Source: Clostridium beijerinckii HUN142
GTDB lineage: Bacteria; Bacillota; Clostridia; Clostridiales; Clostridiaceae
Direction of reading: 5' to 3'
NCBI RefSeq assembly: GCF_000621745.1
Contig: NZ_KK211336.1
Location: 332,876-396,875, forward strand
Length of the DNA: 64,000 nt
The position numbers were made by a program, and so were the translations under genes. The notes under the pieces are model-generated. The model did not search any database. It was not told where the DNA came from and saw only the letters and a program-made list of their open reading frames with translations. Below, in pieces: positions 55,422 to 64,000 of the stretch; position 1 is the first letter of the stretch; every line of letters starts with the position of its first letter.

Positions 55422-55991
55422 ATGAAATCCACTAATATATATGTTGTCCATGGTTATACATCTTCTAGTGAATCTGAGTGGTTTCCGTGGTTGAAAGAAC
55501 AATTTAAAGATATCTCTATTAAGGTTAATATTCCTGATATGCCTGATTCGGGAGATCCACATCTTGAACCTTGGCTTAAGCATCTTCATAAATGTATTAT
55601 TGATATTGATGAAAATACTATATTAATTGGCCACAGTCTTGGATGTATTACAGTACTGCGCTATATTCTAGAGAAAAACATAAAAATAAAAGGCGCAATA
55701 TTTGTCTCCGGTTTCATAAATAAAAATCCTATGAATGAACAAACAGAAGGTATTCAAGAATTTGTAGATAGTCCGCTTGATGTTGCTAAAATAAAAAGAT
55801 TAATTCCAACAATAATAGCTATTACTGCAACAGATGATGATATTGTTCCTACAGATGCAACACAAAAATTAGCAGAAGAGTTGGATGCAAATCTTATTAT
55901 TCTTCCATCAGGAAAGCATTTTATCGCTCGTGATGGATATACTGATTTTCCTGTTTTATTAAATGAGATTAAGAAATTAATTGGCGTATAG
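55422..55991 (+). CDS. RBBP9/YdeN-family serine hydrolase
   Basis: A 189-residue alpha/beta hydrolase: YVVHGYTSSSESEWFPWL near the N terminus, GHSLGC with the nucleophile Ser72, TATDDDIVP with the acid, and SGKHF with the histidine near residue 168. This small esterase-like family is widespread, with unassigned substrates. AAGGAG is 12 bases upstream. About 200 bases with no feature separate it from the next gene. Confidence 0.9.
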   Translation: MKSTNIYVVHGYTSSSESEWFPWLKEQFKDISIKVNIPDMPDSGDPHLEPWLKHLHKCIIDIDENTILIGHSLGCITVLRYILEKNIKIKGAIFVSGFINKNPMNEQTEGIQEFVDSPLDVAKIKRLIPTIIAITATDDDIVPTDATQKLAEELDANLIILPSGKHFIARDGYTDFPVLLNEIKKLIGV

Positions 55992-56192
55992 ACTATGCGT
56001 TATTTAGGGTGAATGTAATAGATAAAACATCTATATTTAATAATTAAGTATATGGCGTTTACAAAATATGCAATGACTAAGAAGGAATAAGTATTGAAGT
56101 TATAGGCATTATTGAATTAAATTGATTGAAAATGTAGAAAAATAAGAATTTAATGAATATAAATAATTACATTAAATGGAGGAGGGATGTGA

Positions 56193-56999
56193 TTGAAGTT
56201 AAAAGTTTTAGTAGATAACAATACGTATATTGACCAGTACTATTGTGGAGAACCGGCTGTTTCATATTATATTGAAGATGAAAATACAAAACTATTATTA
56301 GATGTAGGGTACTCTGATCTATTTATCAAAAATTCATATAAGTTTGGTTTAGATTTAAAAAATATAGATGTTATTGTAATTTCACATGGACATGATGATC
56401 ATACAAAAGGACTACAATATTGTTTTGAACAAAATAGTATAAGCAATATTAATATAGTTGCTCATCCAGATGCATTTAAAGAAAAGGTAATTGGGAATTT
56501 AAAGATATGTTCTCCAATTTTAGAAAAGGAACTAAAAGAAAAATGTAAATTAATTCTTTCGAGCCAGTCTAAGAAAGTTAGTAAAAATATAATTTTTTTA
56601 GGTGAAATACCTCAGATAAATAATTTTGAAAATAGGAAGCCTATTGGTAAGAAAATTAATGCAGAAACAGTGACAGATGATTATGTACTGGATGATACAG
56701 CACTTGTATATAAAAGTGACAAGGGAATCTATATTATTACAGGGTGTTCCCATAGTGGCATATGCAATATAGTGGAATATGCAAAACAAGTATGTAATGA
56801 TACTAGAGTATTGGGAATAATAGGGGGATTCCATTTGTTTGAAGTAAATGAACAAGTAAGTAAAACTATAGAATATTTAAAAGAAAACAATATAAAGGAA
56901 TTGTATCCCTGCCATTGTACTTCATTTATTGTTAAGGCAGAAATACATAAATCCATACCTATTAGAGAAGTAGGTGTAGGACTTGAAATAAATTGGTAA
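56193..56999 (+). CDS. Metallo-beta-lactamase-fold hydrolase (dihydropterin-synthase-like)
   Basis: A 268-residue MBL-fold protein. The metal motif is SHGHDDHTKG (His65, His67, Asp69, His70), followed by GCSHSGICNIV and GGFHLFEV and a final CHCTSF, matching the group annotated as 7,8-dihydropterin-6-yl-methyl-beta-ribofuranosylaminobenzene phosphate synthase-like. The start is TTG 56193, nine bases after GGAGGAGG. Sequence supports metal-dependent hydrolysis; the substrate is unknown. Confidence 0.88.
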   Translation: MKLKVLVDNNTYIDQYYCGEPAVSYYIEDENTKLLLDVGYSDLFIKNSYKFGLDLKNIDVIVISHGHDDHTKGLQYCFEQNSISNINIVAHPDAFKEKVIGNLKICSPILEKELKEKCKLILSSQSKKVSKNIIFLGEIPQINNFENRKPIGKKINAETVTDDYVLDDTALVYKSDKGIYIITGCSHSGICNIVEYAKQVCNDTRVLGIIGGFHLFEVNEQVSKTIEYLKENNIKELYPCHCTSFIVKAEIHKSIPIREVGVGLEINW

Positions 57000-57019
57000 G
57001 TTAGAATATGATATTTTAT

Positions 57020-57058
57020 AAAAAACTATATTAGGGATTATTCCTAGTATAGTTTTTT
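57020..57058. terminator. Terminator between the MBL gene and the nitroreductase remnant
   Basis: AAAAAACTATATTAGGGA pairs with TCCTAGTATAGTTTTTT; T-rich on both strands, so it can be bidirectional. Confidence 0.85.
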
Positions 57059-57100
57059 ATACAGAAATTTATCGTTGCTGATATTTGTGAAATAATTTAG

Positions 57101-57391
57101 CTATCGTATATAACTCACTACATTTAATTTTCTCTTAGGAGCAATTATTTCTTTGTTTAATGACTTGTATCCCAAAGCTACACCATAATAAGCTTCATAT
57201 CCTTCTGGAATACCGAGTTTTTTTGCTTCATCTTCTAATCTTAAGAAAAATGTTATGAGGCCAATCCAAAAAGAACCAATGTTTAAGCTTTCTGCTGCTA
57301 AAAGCATATTTTGTATTGCTGCGGAGCAATAAACTTTTGGAGAAAGTATGAAACCCATTTTAAGTGCAATGTGTGAATGGGGAAAAGATTA
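57101..57391 (-). pseudogene. Nitroreductase, C-terminal remnant
   Basis: The reading 57101-57358 (85 residues) equals only the C-terminal half of a nitroreductase-family flavoprotein: SPKVYCSAAIQNMLLAAESLNIGSFWIGLI, GIPEGYEAYYGVALGY, and a PKRKLN ending. The N-terminal half with the FMN-binding Arg segment is missing. The open frame continues a few codons upstream (to about 57391) before an in-frame TAA. No ribosome binding site lies before the first ATG. It is almost certainly a broken gene. A short plus-strand tail (57348-57437, ending CEWGKDYKKLINEDN...) overlaps its edge, suggesting a rearrangement junction. Confidence 0.75.
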
Positions 57392-57544
57392 TAAAAAATT
57401 AATAAATGAAGACAATAGTGTTAGCGTAGTAAACTAAATTCATATAATAGTTAGTGGAAAATACTTTTAAGTTTATATGCAAAATACAATCGCTTTAATG
57501 ATGTAAGTTTTGATTATAATAGTATAAATGGGAGGGGAAATTAA

Positions 57545-58060
57545 ATGGCAGAATATATAATAGCTGTAAATGAGTCTGATAACGAAATAGGTTCAATTGA
57601 AAAAATGGAGGCTCACCGTAAAGGAACATTACATAGAGCTTTTTCTATATTAGTATTTAATTCTAAAAATCAATTATTATTACAGAAAAGAAATGTAAAA
57701 AAATATCATTCGCCTGGTCTTTGGACAAATACATGTTGTAGTCATCCAAAATACGGTGAAAGTTTAAATGATGCGATTCATAGAAGACTTAGGGAAGAAA
57801 TGGGATTTACATGTGAACTTGAAGAAGTATTTAGTTTTATTTACAAAGTAAAACTTGAAAATGATCTTTTTGAAAATGAATATGATCATGTATTTATTGG
57901 GAAATATGATGGAGAAGTAATTGTAAATAAAGATGAAGTTGATGATTTTAAGTGGGGTGATATTAATGAGATTAAGAAGGATATTGTAGAGAAGCCGGAA
58001 TTATATACTTATTGGTTTAAATATTTGGTTAATAAGGCAGAAGATAAAATATTTAAATAG
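57545..58060 (+). CDS. idi: Isopentenyl-diphosphate delta-isomerase, type I
   Basis: A 171-residue Nudix-fold enzyme that interconverts isopentenyl and dimethylallyl diphosphate. Diagnostic motifs: GLWTNTCCSHPKYGES with the catalytic cysteine near 62, RRLREEMGF (Nudix-type helix) and ENEYDHVF with the catalytic glutamate near 112. AGGGAGGGG lies upstream. It is a single gene with its own terminator. Many Clostridia use the DXP route, where Idi is optional, so a balancing role is likely. Confidence 0.92.
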   Translation: MAEYIIAVNESDNEIGSIEKMEAHRKGTLHRAFSILVFNSKNQLLLQKRNVKKYHSPGLWTNTCCSHPKYGESLNDAIHRRLREEMGFTCELEEVFSFIYKVKLENDLFENEYDHVFIGKYDGEVIVNKDEVDDFKWGDINEIKKDIVEKPELYTYWFKYLVNKAEDKIFK

Positions 58061-58080
58061 TTAAGAGCTTATAGGTAAAG

Positions 58081-58128
58081 AGGACATCTCAAAGTGATTA
58101 AAAATCATCTTGGATGTCCTTTTTTTTC
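58081..58128 (+). terminator. Terminator after idi
   Basis: AGGACATC / GATGTCCT stem with an inner GTGATT/AATCAT pairing, followed by TTTTTTT. Confidence 0.9.
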
Positions 58129-58330
58129 ATATTAAAGAAATATTATATAAATACAGTTTATAGATTAAAGGTTAAGCTAGTATCAAACTTTAAATGTTAA
58201 TTTTAAAGAGGATTTTTAAGTAATAGATTCTATTTTTTAACACATACTAAAATAGTATTACTATGAATTACAAAATTTATATAAAAATATAAGGAAATCA
58301 TATGTGAATTATTATTAGGAGGAAATGAGA

Positions 58331-59038
58331 ATGGACTATTCTATAGTTAATATAACTTTGAGAAGTATTGCTGTTTATGCACTAGCATTAATATTAGCGA
58401 GGGTCATGGGAAGGAAAATTATTTCTCACATGACACTTTTTGATTTCATTGTAGGCATGTCAATGGGATCATTAGTTGCAAATGCTATGATAGGGTCAGA
58501 AAGTACATTTTTATCATCAATTATAGCGCTAATAATTATATCAACATTAAGTATTGGAAGTGCACATCTGGATATTAAGAGTTTTAAAATAAGAAAGTTG
58601 GCTAATTCAGAACCAGTAACTGTAGTTGAAAATGGAAATATTGTTGAGGAAAATATGAAGAATATGAAATTAACAGTCAATGAATTAATGATGAAGATGA
58701 GAGAAAAGAATGCATTCAGTTTGGCAGATGTAGAATTTGCAATAATGGAAACTGATGGAGAGTTATCTGTGCTCCCAAAAGCTGATAAAAAACCTCTTAC
58801 TCCATCTCAGATGAACATTAAAAGTACAAGTGAAGGACTTATGAAAGATGTAATAATTGATGGAGAAATAATAGAAGAAAATTTGAAAAGTGTGGGAGTG
58901 GATAAGAATTGGATTCATAAGGAGTTAAAAAAGCAAAATATTGAAAATATTAGCGATGTATTTTATGCAGGAATATATGCTAATAAAAAGCTTCATGTAT
59001 CAAGGAGAAATAGAAATAAGAATGAAAATTATGGGTAA
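58331..59038 (+). CDS. DUF421 (YetF/YcaP-like) membrane protein
   Basis: A 235-residue protein. Three membrane helices lie at about 5-80 (VYALALILARVMGRK, LFDFIVGMSMGSLVANAMIG, LIIISTLSIGSA), then a cytoplasmic DUF421 domain with EPVTVVENGNIVEENM, LMMKMREKNAFSLADVEFAIMETDGELSVL and DVIIDGEIIEENL. This family occurs in spore-formers and stress regulons, and its biochemical role is unknown. ATG 58331 is chosen because TAGGAGG is eight bases upstream; 58325 would be too close. Confidence 0.88.
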   Translation: MDYSIVNITLRSIAVYALALILARVMGRKIISHMTLFDFIVGMSMGSLVANAMIGSESTFLSSIIALIIISTLSIGSAHLDIKSFKIRKLANSEPVTVVENGNIVEENMKNMKLTVNELMMKMREKNAFSLADVEFAIMETDGELSVLPKADKKPLTPSQMNIKSTSEGLMKDVIIDGEIIEENLKSVGVDKNWIHKELKKQNIENISDVFYAGIYANKKLHVSRRNRNKNENYG

Positions 59039-59065
59039 TGTGAAATTGAATAATTTCAGGAATAT

Positions 59066-59106
59066 AATAAGCTAAGATTTTTATATTTAAAAATCTTAGC
59101 TTATTA
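59066..59106. terminator. Bidirectional terminator between DUF421 and ClC genes
   Basis: AATAAGCTAAGATTTTTA pairs perfectly with TAAAAATCTTAGCTTATT (4-base loop). T-rich on both ends. Confidence 0.75.
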
Positions 59107-59228
59107 TGATTTTAGTTCAAATAAGATGTTACTATTAATAGTATTTAATAATCAGTTTTTTTAAAGAGTAATGCCTAATTACTTTGAACTTCTAAGCAGA
59201 ACATAGTATGGATTGAAAATGAATTTTA

Positions 59229-60824
59229 TTAATTAATAGACTTTTGTATTTCGCAGCATTCAGTCATATTTATTAATCTATCATTTATTTTAGTAACTTT
59301 GTCCTCATTTGTAAGTACAATCAGATAATCTCCAGGTAAAATAGTAGTATCTCCTTTAGGGATGATTTCATTTTCGCCTCGTTTAACTGCAACTAGCAAG
59401 CAATTAGAGGGCCAGTTTACTTCTTTAATCTGTTTACTGTCTAAATTTGATCCCATACATACTGGAAATTCTAATATAGATTTAACTTTTTTGTTACCTA
59501 TAGAAATATGTTCACCTAGATTTTGTAGAAATTTTTCAAGCAATGCTTCATAAACAGGCTTTGATGCCAAGATATCAGCAACTATATATGCAGATATAGA
59601 GACAAGAGCTAAAGAAAGCAAATGATTGAAAGAACCTGTCATCTCAGTAATTAGTATAATTCCAGTTAAGGGGGATTTTACTACAGCTGTGAAATATCCT
59701 GCCATCGCAAGAATTATAAACTGAGTGATATAAATATCATCAATATGTGCAAAATGTACTAGTATAATTCCATATATATTACCTATCAGGGCTCCGATAG
59801 TAAGCAGTGGAAGAAAGATTCCGCCAGGGGCTCCAGAGCCGAAACTTACCATTGTAAACAAAAACTTTACTATAAGAATAATTACTAAAGCTATCAAAGA
59901 TGGATTTTCAATAATAAGTGAACTTATAAGTTCATGCCCGCCGCCTAAAACCTGTGGCAATAAAAGCCCTAGGAAAACTGAAATTAACAAAGGTATTATT
60001 ATTCGTAGCTCTTTTTTTAGCCATTTTTGTTTTGTATATAGGTTTTGAGTTTTCAAGAGTAGCTTATTGAAAAGAACACCTAGAAGGCCTAAAACAATGC
60101 CTAGTAGAACTATATAAAAATAAAATTTAAGAGGTATTGAATCTAATCTTTTAAAGTTAAAAACAGGCTTTAATCCAAAGAATTCACTAGCTATAAAATC
60201 AGCTGATAGGGCGGAAGATAAAGCCGAAAGTAAAACTAAAGGAGAAAAGTTTTTATGAACTTCTTCTAATGCAAACATTGTTCCTGCTAAAGGGGCATTA
60301 AACGCGGCAGCTAATCCAGCGCTAGCACCACTTGTAATGAGATATTTTTCTTCAAGCTTTATTCTTTTAAATATTTTACTAAAGCCTTGTCCAACCGCGG
60401 CTCCTAGTTGAACGGATGGACCTTCTCTTCCTAGTGAGAGTCCGGAACCTATGGAAAGAACTCCACCTAAAAATTTTCCAAGTATAACTTTCCACCATGT
60501 CATTTCAAGTTCTCTAAGCAAAACTCCTTCTACCTGAGGTATGCCGCTTCCGCTGATCATTGGCTCATATTTAACCATCAATCCAACGATATAGCCTATA
60601 ACTATTAGTGCTAAAATCCATGGAAGTGCAAGTATATAATTTGAAGATATACTTTTATAAATATAATTTAAAAGAATTCCTGCTTTTTCAAGTGCATAAC
60701 GGTATAGTACAATCAATAGGCCAGCAGTAATACCTATCCCAATACCTTCAATAACAAGTCTTAATCTAAAACTATGCCAATGAAATAAAGTTTTATAGGT
60801 ATTTGTTTTATGTTTTAATTCCAT
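59229..60824 (-). CDS. ClC-family chloride channel/antiporter with TrkA-C domain
   Basis: A 531-residue ClC protein. The anion-pathway signatures are GSGIPQ (92-97), GREGP (132-136, with the gating glutamate) and GAPGGIFLP in the second half. FALEEV supplies the second glutamate expected in proton-coupled exchangers. The C-terminal 90 residues form a TrkA-C (RCK-C) regulatory domain (SNCLLVAVKRGENEIIPKGDTTILPGDYLIVL). ATG at 60824 is used because GGAGGC lies seven bases upstream; a TTG further out has no such site. It is probably a proton/chloride antiporter for acid or osmotic stress. Confidence 0.94.
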   Translation of the reverse strand: MELKHKTNTYKTLFHWHSFRLRLVIEGIGIGITAGLLIVLYRYALEKAGILLNYIYKSISSNYILALPWILALIVIGYIVGLMVKYEPMISGSGIPQVEGVLLRELEMTWWKVILGKFLGGVLSIGSGLSLGREGPSVQLGAAVGQGFSKIFKRIKLEEKYLITSGASAGLAAAFNAPLAGTMFALEEVHKNFSPLVLLSALSSALSADFIASEFFGLKPVFNFKRLDSIPLKFYFYIVLLGIVLGLLGVLFNKLLLKTQNLYTKQKWLKKELRIIIPLLISVFLGLLLPQVLGGGHELISSLIIENPSLIALVIILIVKFLFTMVSFGSGAPGGIFLPLLTIGALIGNIYGIILVHFAHIDDIYITQFIILAMAGYFTAVVKSPLTGIILITEMTGSFNHLLSLALVSISAYIVADILASKPVYEALLEKFLQNLGEHISIGNKKVKSILEFPVCMGSNLDSKQIKEVNWPSNCLLVAVKRGENEIIPKGDTTILPGDYLIVLTNEDKVTKINDRLINMTECCEIQKSIN

Positions 60825-61459
60825 TATTATGCCTCCAATATTGTCGTGTTTCAAAAGTATATTGTATTAAAGTATTTAATACTACAACGTATATTATGTT
60901 AGCATATATATATTAATATGTTAATAGGAAAACCTTATTTATGGATTTTGTTATATATATTGGATATATATTGATACTAGTCTAATTAAGATTAGCTTAT
61001 ATTAAGTTTTGAAAAAAGAATAATTTAAGATGATCTAATTATATAGATAAACAACTTAAGAATTTGATTTGTACTTTGCAATAAATACAATACGAGAAAG
61101 TAGAGAAACATTTTTATGCAGCAGGCATTGAAAATGAGCTGTTAAAAGATCTTAATTGTAGGTTGTTACACTAATGCTTGTCACAATGAAATTGGGAGCA
61201 AGCATTAGTGGTGCAACCTGCAATTTAGCATTTTCAGCGAAATTTTCATAGTCCTGCGAAATAACAATGTTTCTGCTTTCGGTGGATTATTGCATAAGTC
61301 TAAGTTATAAATATCAATATAATTCTTTAATAGGGAAAAATATTTAATACAAGCTATCAGTACTATTTTTACTAGTATTTTTATAGATTATAATTTGTCA
61401 TAATGGTTAATATATTAATGCCAAACAAAATTTATATTAATTAAGGGAGGTTGATGTAT
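60825..61459. other. Long intergenic region upstream of the SASP gene
   Basis: About 635 bases with no supported gene. The main structure is the inverted repeat at 61154-61225 (annotated separately). The rest is AT-rich leader and promoter sequence. Confidence 0.5.
61154..61225. repeat. 27-bp imperfect inverted repeat with 18-base loop
   Basis: Left arm 61154-61180 (AATTGTAGGTTGTTACACTA...) and right arm 61199-61225 (CAAGCATTAGTGGTGCAACC...) pair with about four mismatches. No T tract follows. Flanks carry GCATTGAAAATGAGC and TTAGCATTTTCAGC, which extend the dyad. It is a candidate MITE-like or structured RNA element. Confidence 0.6.
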
Positions 61460-61669
61460 ATGTCATCAAATAATAGTGGAAGAAATAGAACATTAGTACC
61501 AGAAGCAAAGGCAGGATTAAACAGACTAAAAGCTGAAGTTGCTTCAGAAGTTGGATTAAGCGATTATGAAAACATTGATAAAGGGAACCTTTCTTCAAGA
61601 CAAAATGGATATGTTGGTGGATATATGGTAAAACATATGATTGAAGATTACGAACAAGGTCTTAAGTAA
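61460..61669 (+). CDS. Alpha/beta-type small acid-soluble spore protein
   Basis: A 69-residue SASP. It has the conserved GPR protease site region (VASEVGLSDYENIDKGNLSSRQNGYVGG) and MVKHMIEDYEQGL. These proteins coat DNA in the spore and protect it from UV and heat, and are degraded at germination. ATG 61460 is preferred over an earlier ATG/TTG because AGGGAGG is nine bases upstream. Expression should be forespore-specific (sigma G), although I could not identify a clear sigma-G promoter. Confidence 0.94.
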   Translation: MSSNNSGRNRTLVPEAKAGLNRLKAEVASEVGLSDYENIDKGNLSSRQNGYVGGYMVKHMIEDYEQGLK

Positions 61670-61723
61670 TAAATATAATACTAAGAGTCTAAAGATGACT
61701 CTTTAGAAATTTAATAAGATTAC

Positions 61724-61779
61724 AAAAGGCTAGTAGAACTGATTATATAATTAATATAATTGTTCTACTAGCTTTTTTA
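61724..61779. terminator. Terminator downstream of the SASP gene
   Basis: AAAAGGCTAGTAGAAC pairs with GTTCTACTAGCTTTT across a 22-base loop, followed by TTATT. A smaller AAGAGTC/GACTCTT hairpin lies just after the stop. Beyond it, 61780-61956 contains nothing I can identify. Confidence 0.8.
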
Positions 61780-61956
61780 TTGTTAGATATTATTAATTTG
61801 CATTAACATAACGTTAGTTACTATAGTATTCTAGTCGGAGTTCTCTTAAATATTATGAATAGATATAAATAGCGGCATTTAGTTTACAGACTAATGTGGC
61901 AAATAATGCGTGCACGAACAAAGAGTACGCACCATCCATAAATTTACTTAAAATAT

Positions 61957-63024
61957 TTATGTAATATTAGTATTGCCTGTATATGGCTTATAAGATTCTG
62001 GAATCGTAATTACTCCATTATCTAATTTGTAAGATGTATTTGCAACAGGATTTTCATTGTTAATTAAATTCATTCCAACATTATAAAAGGCCTCAGCTAC
62101 CATTTTCGTATTTTGAATAAGGGTACCAGTCATTAATCCTTTGTCTATTAAATTTTTCGCTTCTTCTAGACCATCAATTCCAACAATAGCTATATTTTTG
62201 TTCTTATTACCTTTGTTATACCCATATTTTTGTAGCGCTTCGATGGCACCTAGTGCCATTGCATCATTATTGGCAATTATTGCTTCAATTTTACCATCAT
62301 ATTTGAGAAATAGATTATTAATTGAAGTTTTAGCTAATTCCCTAAACCAATTGGCATTTACTAGAGCAAGCTGCTCTGTTTGTATTCCAGCTCCATTTAT
62401 TGTTGAAATAACATCATTTGTTCTTTCAATAGAGTATGGGTTATTAGCTTCACCTTTCAGTAAAATGTATTGCAAAATATTATCGTTATTTTTGTCTAAA
62501 AATCTCTTATCAGTATTCCATTTATCCACAAGAATTTTGCCTTGTAAGATACCCTCATGGCTTGAAGTTGAATATAGAAAGACAGCTTTACTGTAAAGTT
62601 TGGAAACATTTGATACAACTTCGGGAGCAACTTCCATAAAAATTATTGGAACATTTTTTATATTAAGCATAATGTTTTTTATTGTTTCTTCTTTCGTATC
62701 AGCTAGCTTTAATATAAATAAATCAATATTACTCTTACGAAGAGAATCTATTGTTTCATTTTGTATAGCTACATTATTTTTCCCATCATAAAAAGTAAAA
62801 TGAACTTTATCTTTGTTTTGATTTTCAATATCTTCTAAACTCTTTTTAATTTCTAACATATATGGATCATCAAAACTATATAATAAAACTGCAACATTAG
62901 CTGCTTTTCTATTATTAATGCTTATACTTGAAATAGCAAATGTATTAACTTGAGATATATTTATTAGTACGAATATAATTAACACAATTTGAATGAATAC
63001 TATTATTTTTCGAAATATAGTCAT
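61957..63024 (-). CDS. Sugar-binding periplasmic-type (MglB/RbsB-like) protein
   Basis: A 355-residue protein with an N-terminal hydrophobic segment (IIVFIQIVLIIFVLINI, signal peptide or anchor) and a type I periplasmic-binding fold: NVAVLLYSFDDPYMLEIKKSL, EAIIANNDAMALGAIEALQKYG, NIAIVGIDGLEEAKNLIDKG, MTGTLIQNTKMVAEAF. It resembles galactose/glucose-binding MglB. No lipobox cysteine is clear, so anchoring may be by the uncleaved helix. ATG at 63024 follows GGAGGATT. No ABC permease or kinase lies next to it, so it may serve a sensor rather than a transporter. Confidence 0.88.
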   Translation of the reverse strand: MTIFRKIIVFIQIVLIIFVLINISQVNTFAISSISINNRKAANVAVLLYSFDDPYMLEIKKSLEDIENQNKDKVHFTFYDGKNNVAIQNETIDSLRKSNIDLFILKLADTKEETIKNIMLNIKNVPIIFMEVAPEVVSNVSKLYSKAVFLYSTSSHEGILQGKILVDKWNTDKRFLDKNNDNILQYILLKGEANNPYSIERTNDVISTINGAGIQTEQLALVNANWFRELAKTSINNLFLKYDGKIEAIIANNDAMALGAIEALQKYGYNKGNKNKNIAIVGIDGLEEAKNLIDKGLMTGTLIQNTKMVAEAFYNVGMNLINNENPVANTSYKLDNGVITIPESYKPYTGNTNIT

Positions 63025-63222
63025 TAAATAATCCTCCAATTCACATAACTGTTTTGAATCATAATACCCAGTACTAGGTTTGGTATAAATATAAAATTTA
63101 TTCTAAGATTATAGAATAAGAGGCATCATAAAAATTAGATAATATCTCATTGGATAAACATGATATAATTAGATATAAATGGAAATGGTGATTGGAAATA
63201 TATTGTGTAGTGGGGGTATAAA

Positions 63223-64000
63223 ATGCTAGATAATTATTATCAAAGTTACAGTGCTGAAGCATGGGATATTCTGCAACATCTTTTTAAAGTTAAAAAAATC
63301 AATGATCATACTCTTCATTTCATAGCAAAGTTTTCAGGAAAGCTTGACTTAGAACGGTTGAAGAAGGCTGTTGATATTTCTATTAACATCTTTCCTTTGA
63401 TTAGGTGTAGATATAATGAATCCCAAGGAAGGCCATATTGGGAAATGAGAAGTTATACTGCAAATGATATAGTTGAATTTATAGAAATACAAAATAGAGA
63501 TAAATGCATTACCAGTATATTTATCAAGAAATAGATGCGCTTAATGGTCCACAATTGAATATAAAATTAATTCGGGGTAAGGAAAATGATACATTGTGTA
63601 TATTAATGAATCATATGCTATGCGATGCTGCTGGGTTTAAAGAATATTTATATATGTTTAGCGATATTTATTTAAATATAGAAAATAATCAATGTTATCA
63701 AATTATGTCTGAAAGAAATCGAAAAATCAGACAAATACTTAAGAATTTTTCAGTTACAGATAAATTAAGAATCATGCTTAGTAAATTTAATATATTCACA
63801 TATGATAATGTGAAATTTCAATTAGATGGTGGATCTTAGTAATCCATTTATTGAAATTCGTACTATTAATAAAGAAAGATTTTGCATGATTAAAACTTAC
63901 GCTAAAGAGCATGAGGCTACAGTGAATGATATTATGCTTACTGCATATATACGAGTTCTCTTTCAATTGTTTGGGAAATGCGTGACTATACCTTGTACTG
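63223..64000 (+). pseudogene. Condensation-domain-like protein with two frameshifts, cut by the window end
   Basis: Three successive frames carry one homologous protein. Frame 1 (63223-63534): YYQSYSAEAWDILQHLF ... LERLKKAVDISINIFPLIRC. Frame 2 (about 63505-63839): YIYQEIDALNGPQLNIKLI and NHMLCDAAGFKEYL, a variant of the HHxxxDG acyltransferase motif. Frame 3 (from about 63833): NPFIEIRTINKERF and EHEATVNDIMLTAYIRVLFQL, open to the end of the window. This is the condensation/acyltransferase superfamily (stand-alone C-like or alcohol acyltransferase-like proteins common in Clostridia). A GGGGG site precedes the first ATG. The shifts near 63525 and 63835 mean either decay or sequencing error. 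The C-terminal part lies outside the window. Confidence 0.7.

Noticed and set aside
62141..62596. 151-codon open frame on plus, opposite the sugar-binding protein
   Set aside because: It is fully antisense to a well-supported gene, has no ribosome binding site and no family resemblance.
1..64000. CRISPR arrays, tRNA/rRNA genes, insertion sequences, prophage or integrase genes
   Set aside because: No regular spaced repeats, cloverleaf-like sequences, transposase or integrase readings were recognised by eye on either strand.

Overview
The window is low-GC, clostridial DNA, most likely from Clostridium sensu stricto (the C. beijerinckii / C. kluyveri type of solventogenic or ethanol-using species). 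The support is AT-rich codons, strong GGAGG ribosome binding sites, an alpha/beta-type small acid-soluble spore protein, and Firmicute families such as BlaI/M56, an ABC-F protein and ECF transport. I see no rRNA, tRNA, CRISPR array, phage or insertion sequence.

Layout. 1-6.2 kb: MMPL exporter, TetR regulator, degenerate J-domain membrane protein and a tRNA-dihydrouridine synthase. 6.3-8.6 kb: a BlaI/BlaR1-like sensor pair whose sensor has a duplicated C-terminal domain and no beta-lactamase beside it. 8.9-12.5 kb: cobalamin-dependent methionine synthase. 12.7-46.5 kb: a large metallophore-type island. 46.8-52.8 kb: hisS with a histidine leader peptide, a zinc-ribbon protein, an Lsa-type ABC-F gene with attenuator leaders, and a DtxR-family regulator facing a DUF2325 gene. 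53.4-64 kb: small metabolic and stress genes (isochorismatase fold, PhzF, hydrolases, idi, DUF421, ClC channel, SASP, sugar-binding protein) and a frameshifted condensation-like gene cut by the window end.

The island is the main feature. It has an AraC regulator at each end, a phosphopantetheinyl transferase, and an assembly line that I read as FAAL-ACP / KS-AT-ACP-Cy-A-PCP-Cy / (Cy remnant)-A(embedded MT-like)-PCP / Cy-A-PCP-TE. It also has a thiazolinyl-imide reductase fused to a methyltransferase, a saccharopine-dehydrogenase-like reductase, and a stand-alone type II thioesterase. All three A domains read by eye as cysteine-specific (DLYN-S--IW type), with three heterocyclization domains. 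The predicted product is therefore a fatty-acyl, one-malonate-extended tris-thiazoline in which one ring is probably reduced and N-methylated: a lipidated relative of yersiniabactin, pyochelin and equibactin. No salicylate-forming enzyme is present. Downstream lie an ECF-type transporter (S, T and fused AA' subunits), a YbtP/YbtQ-like ABC pair and a MATE exporter. A Fur-box-like sequence overlaps the promoter of the first gene, and a weaker one lies before the ECF operon, suggesting iron control.

The second notable feature is the hisS leader. It has a consensus promoter, a 16-residue peptide with three consecutive histidine codons, alternative hairpins and a terminator before the start codon. 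That is a classical leader-peptide attenuator layout, where Clostridia would normally be expected to use a T-box.
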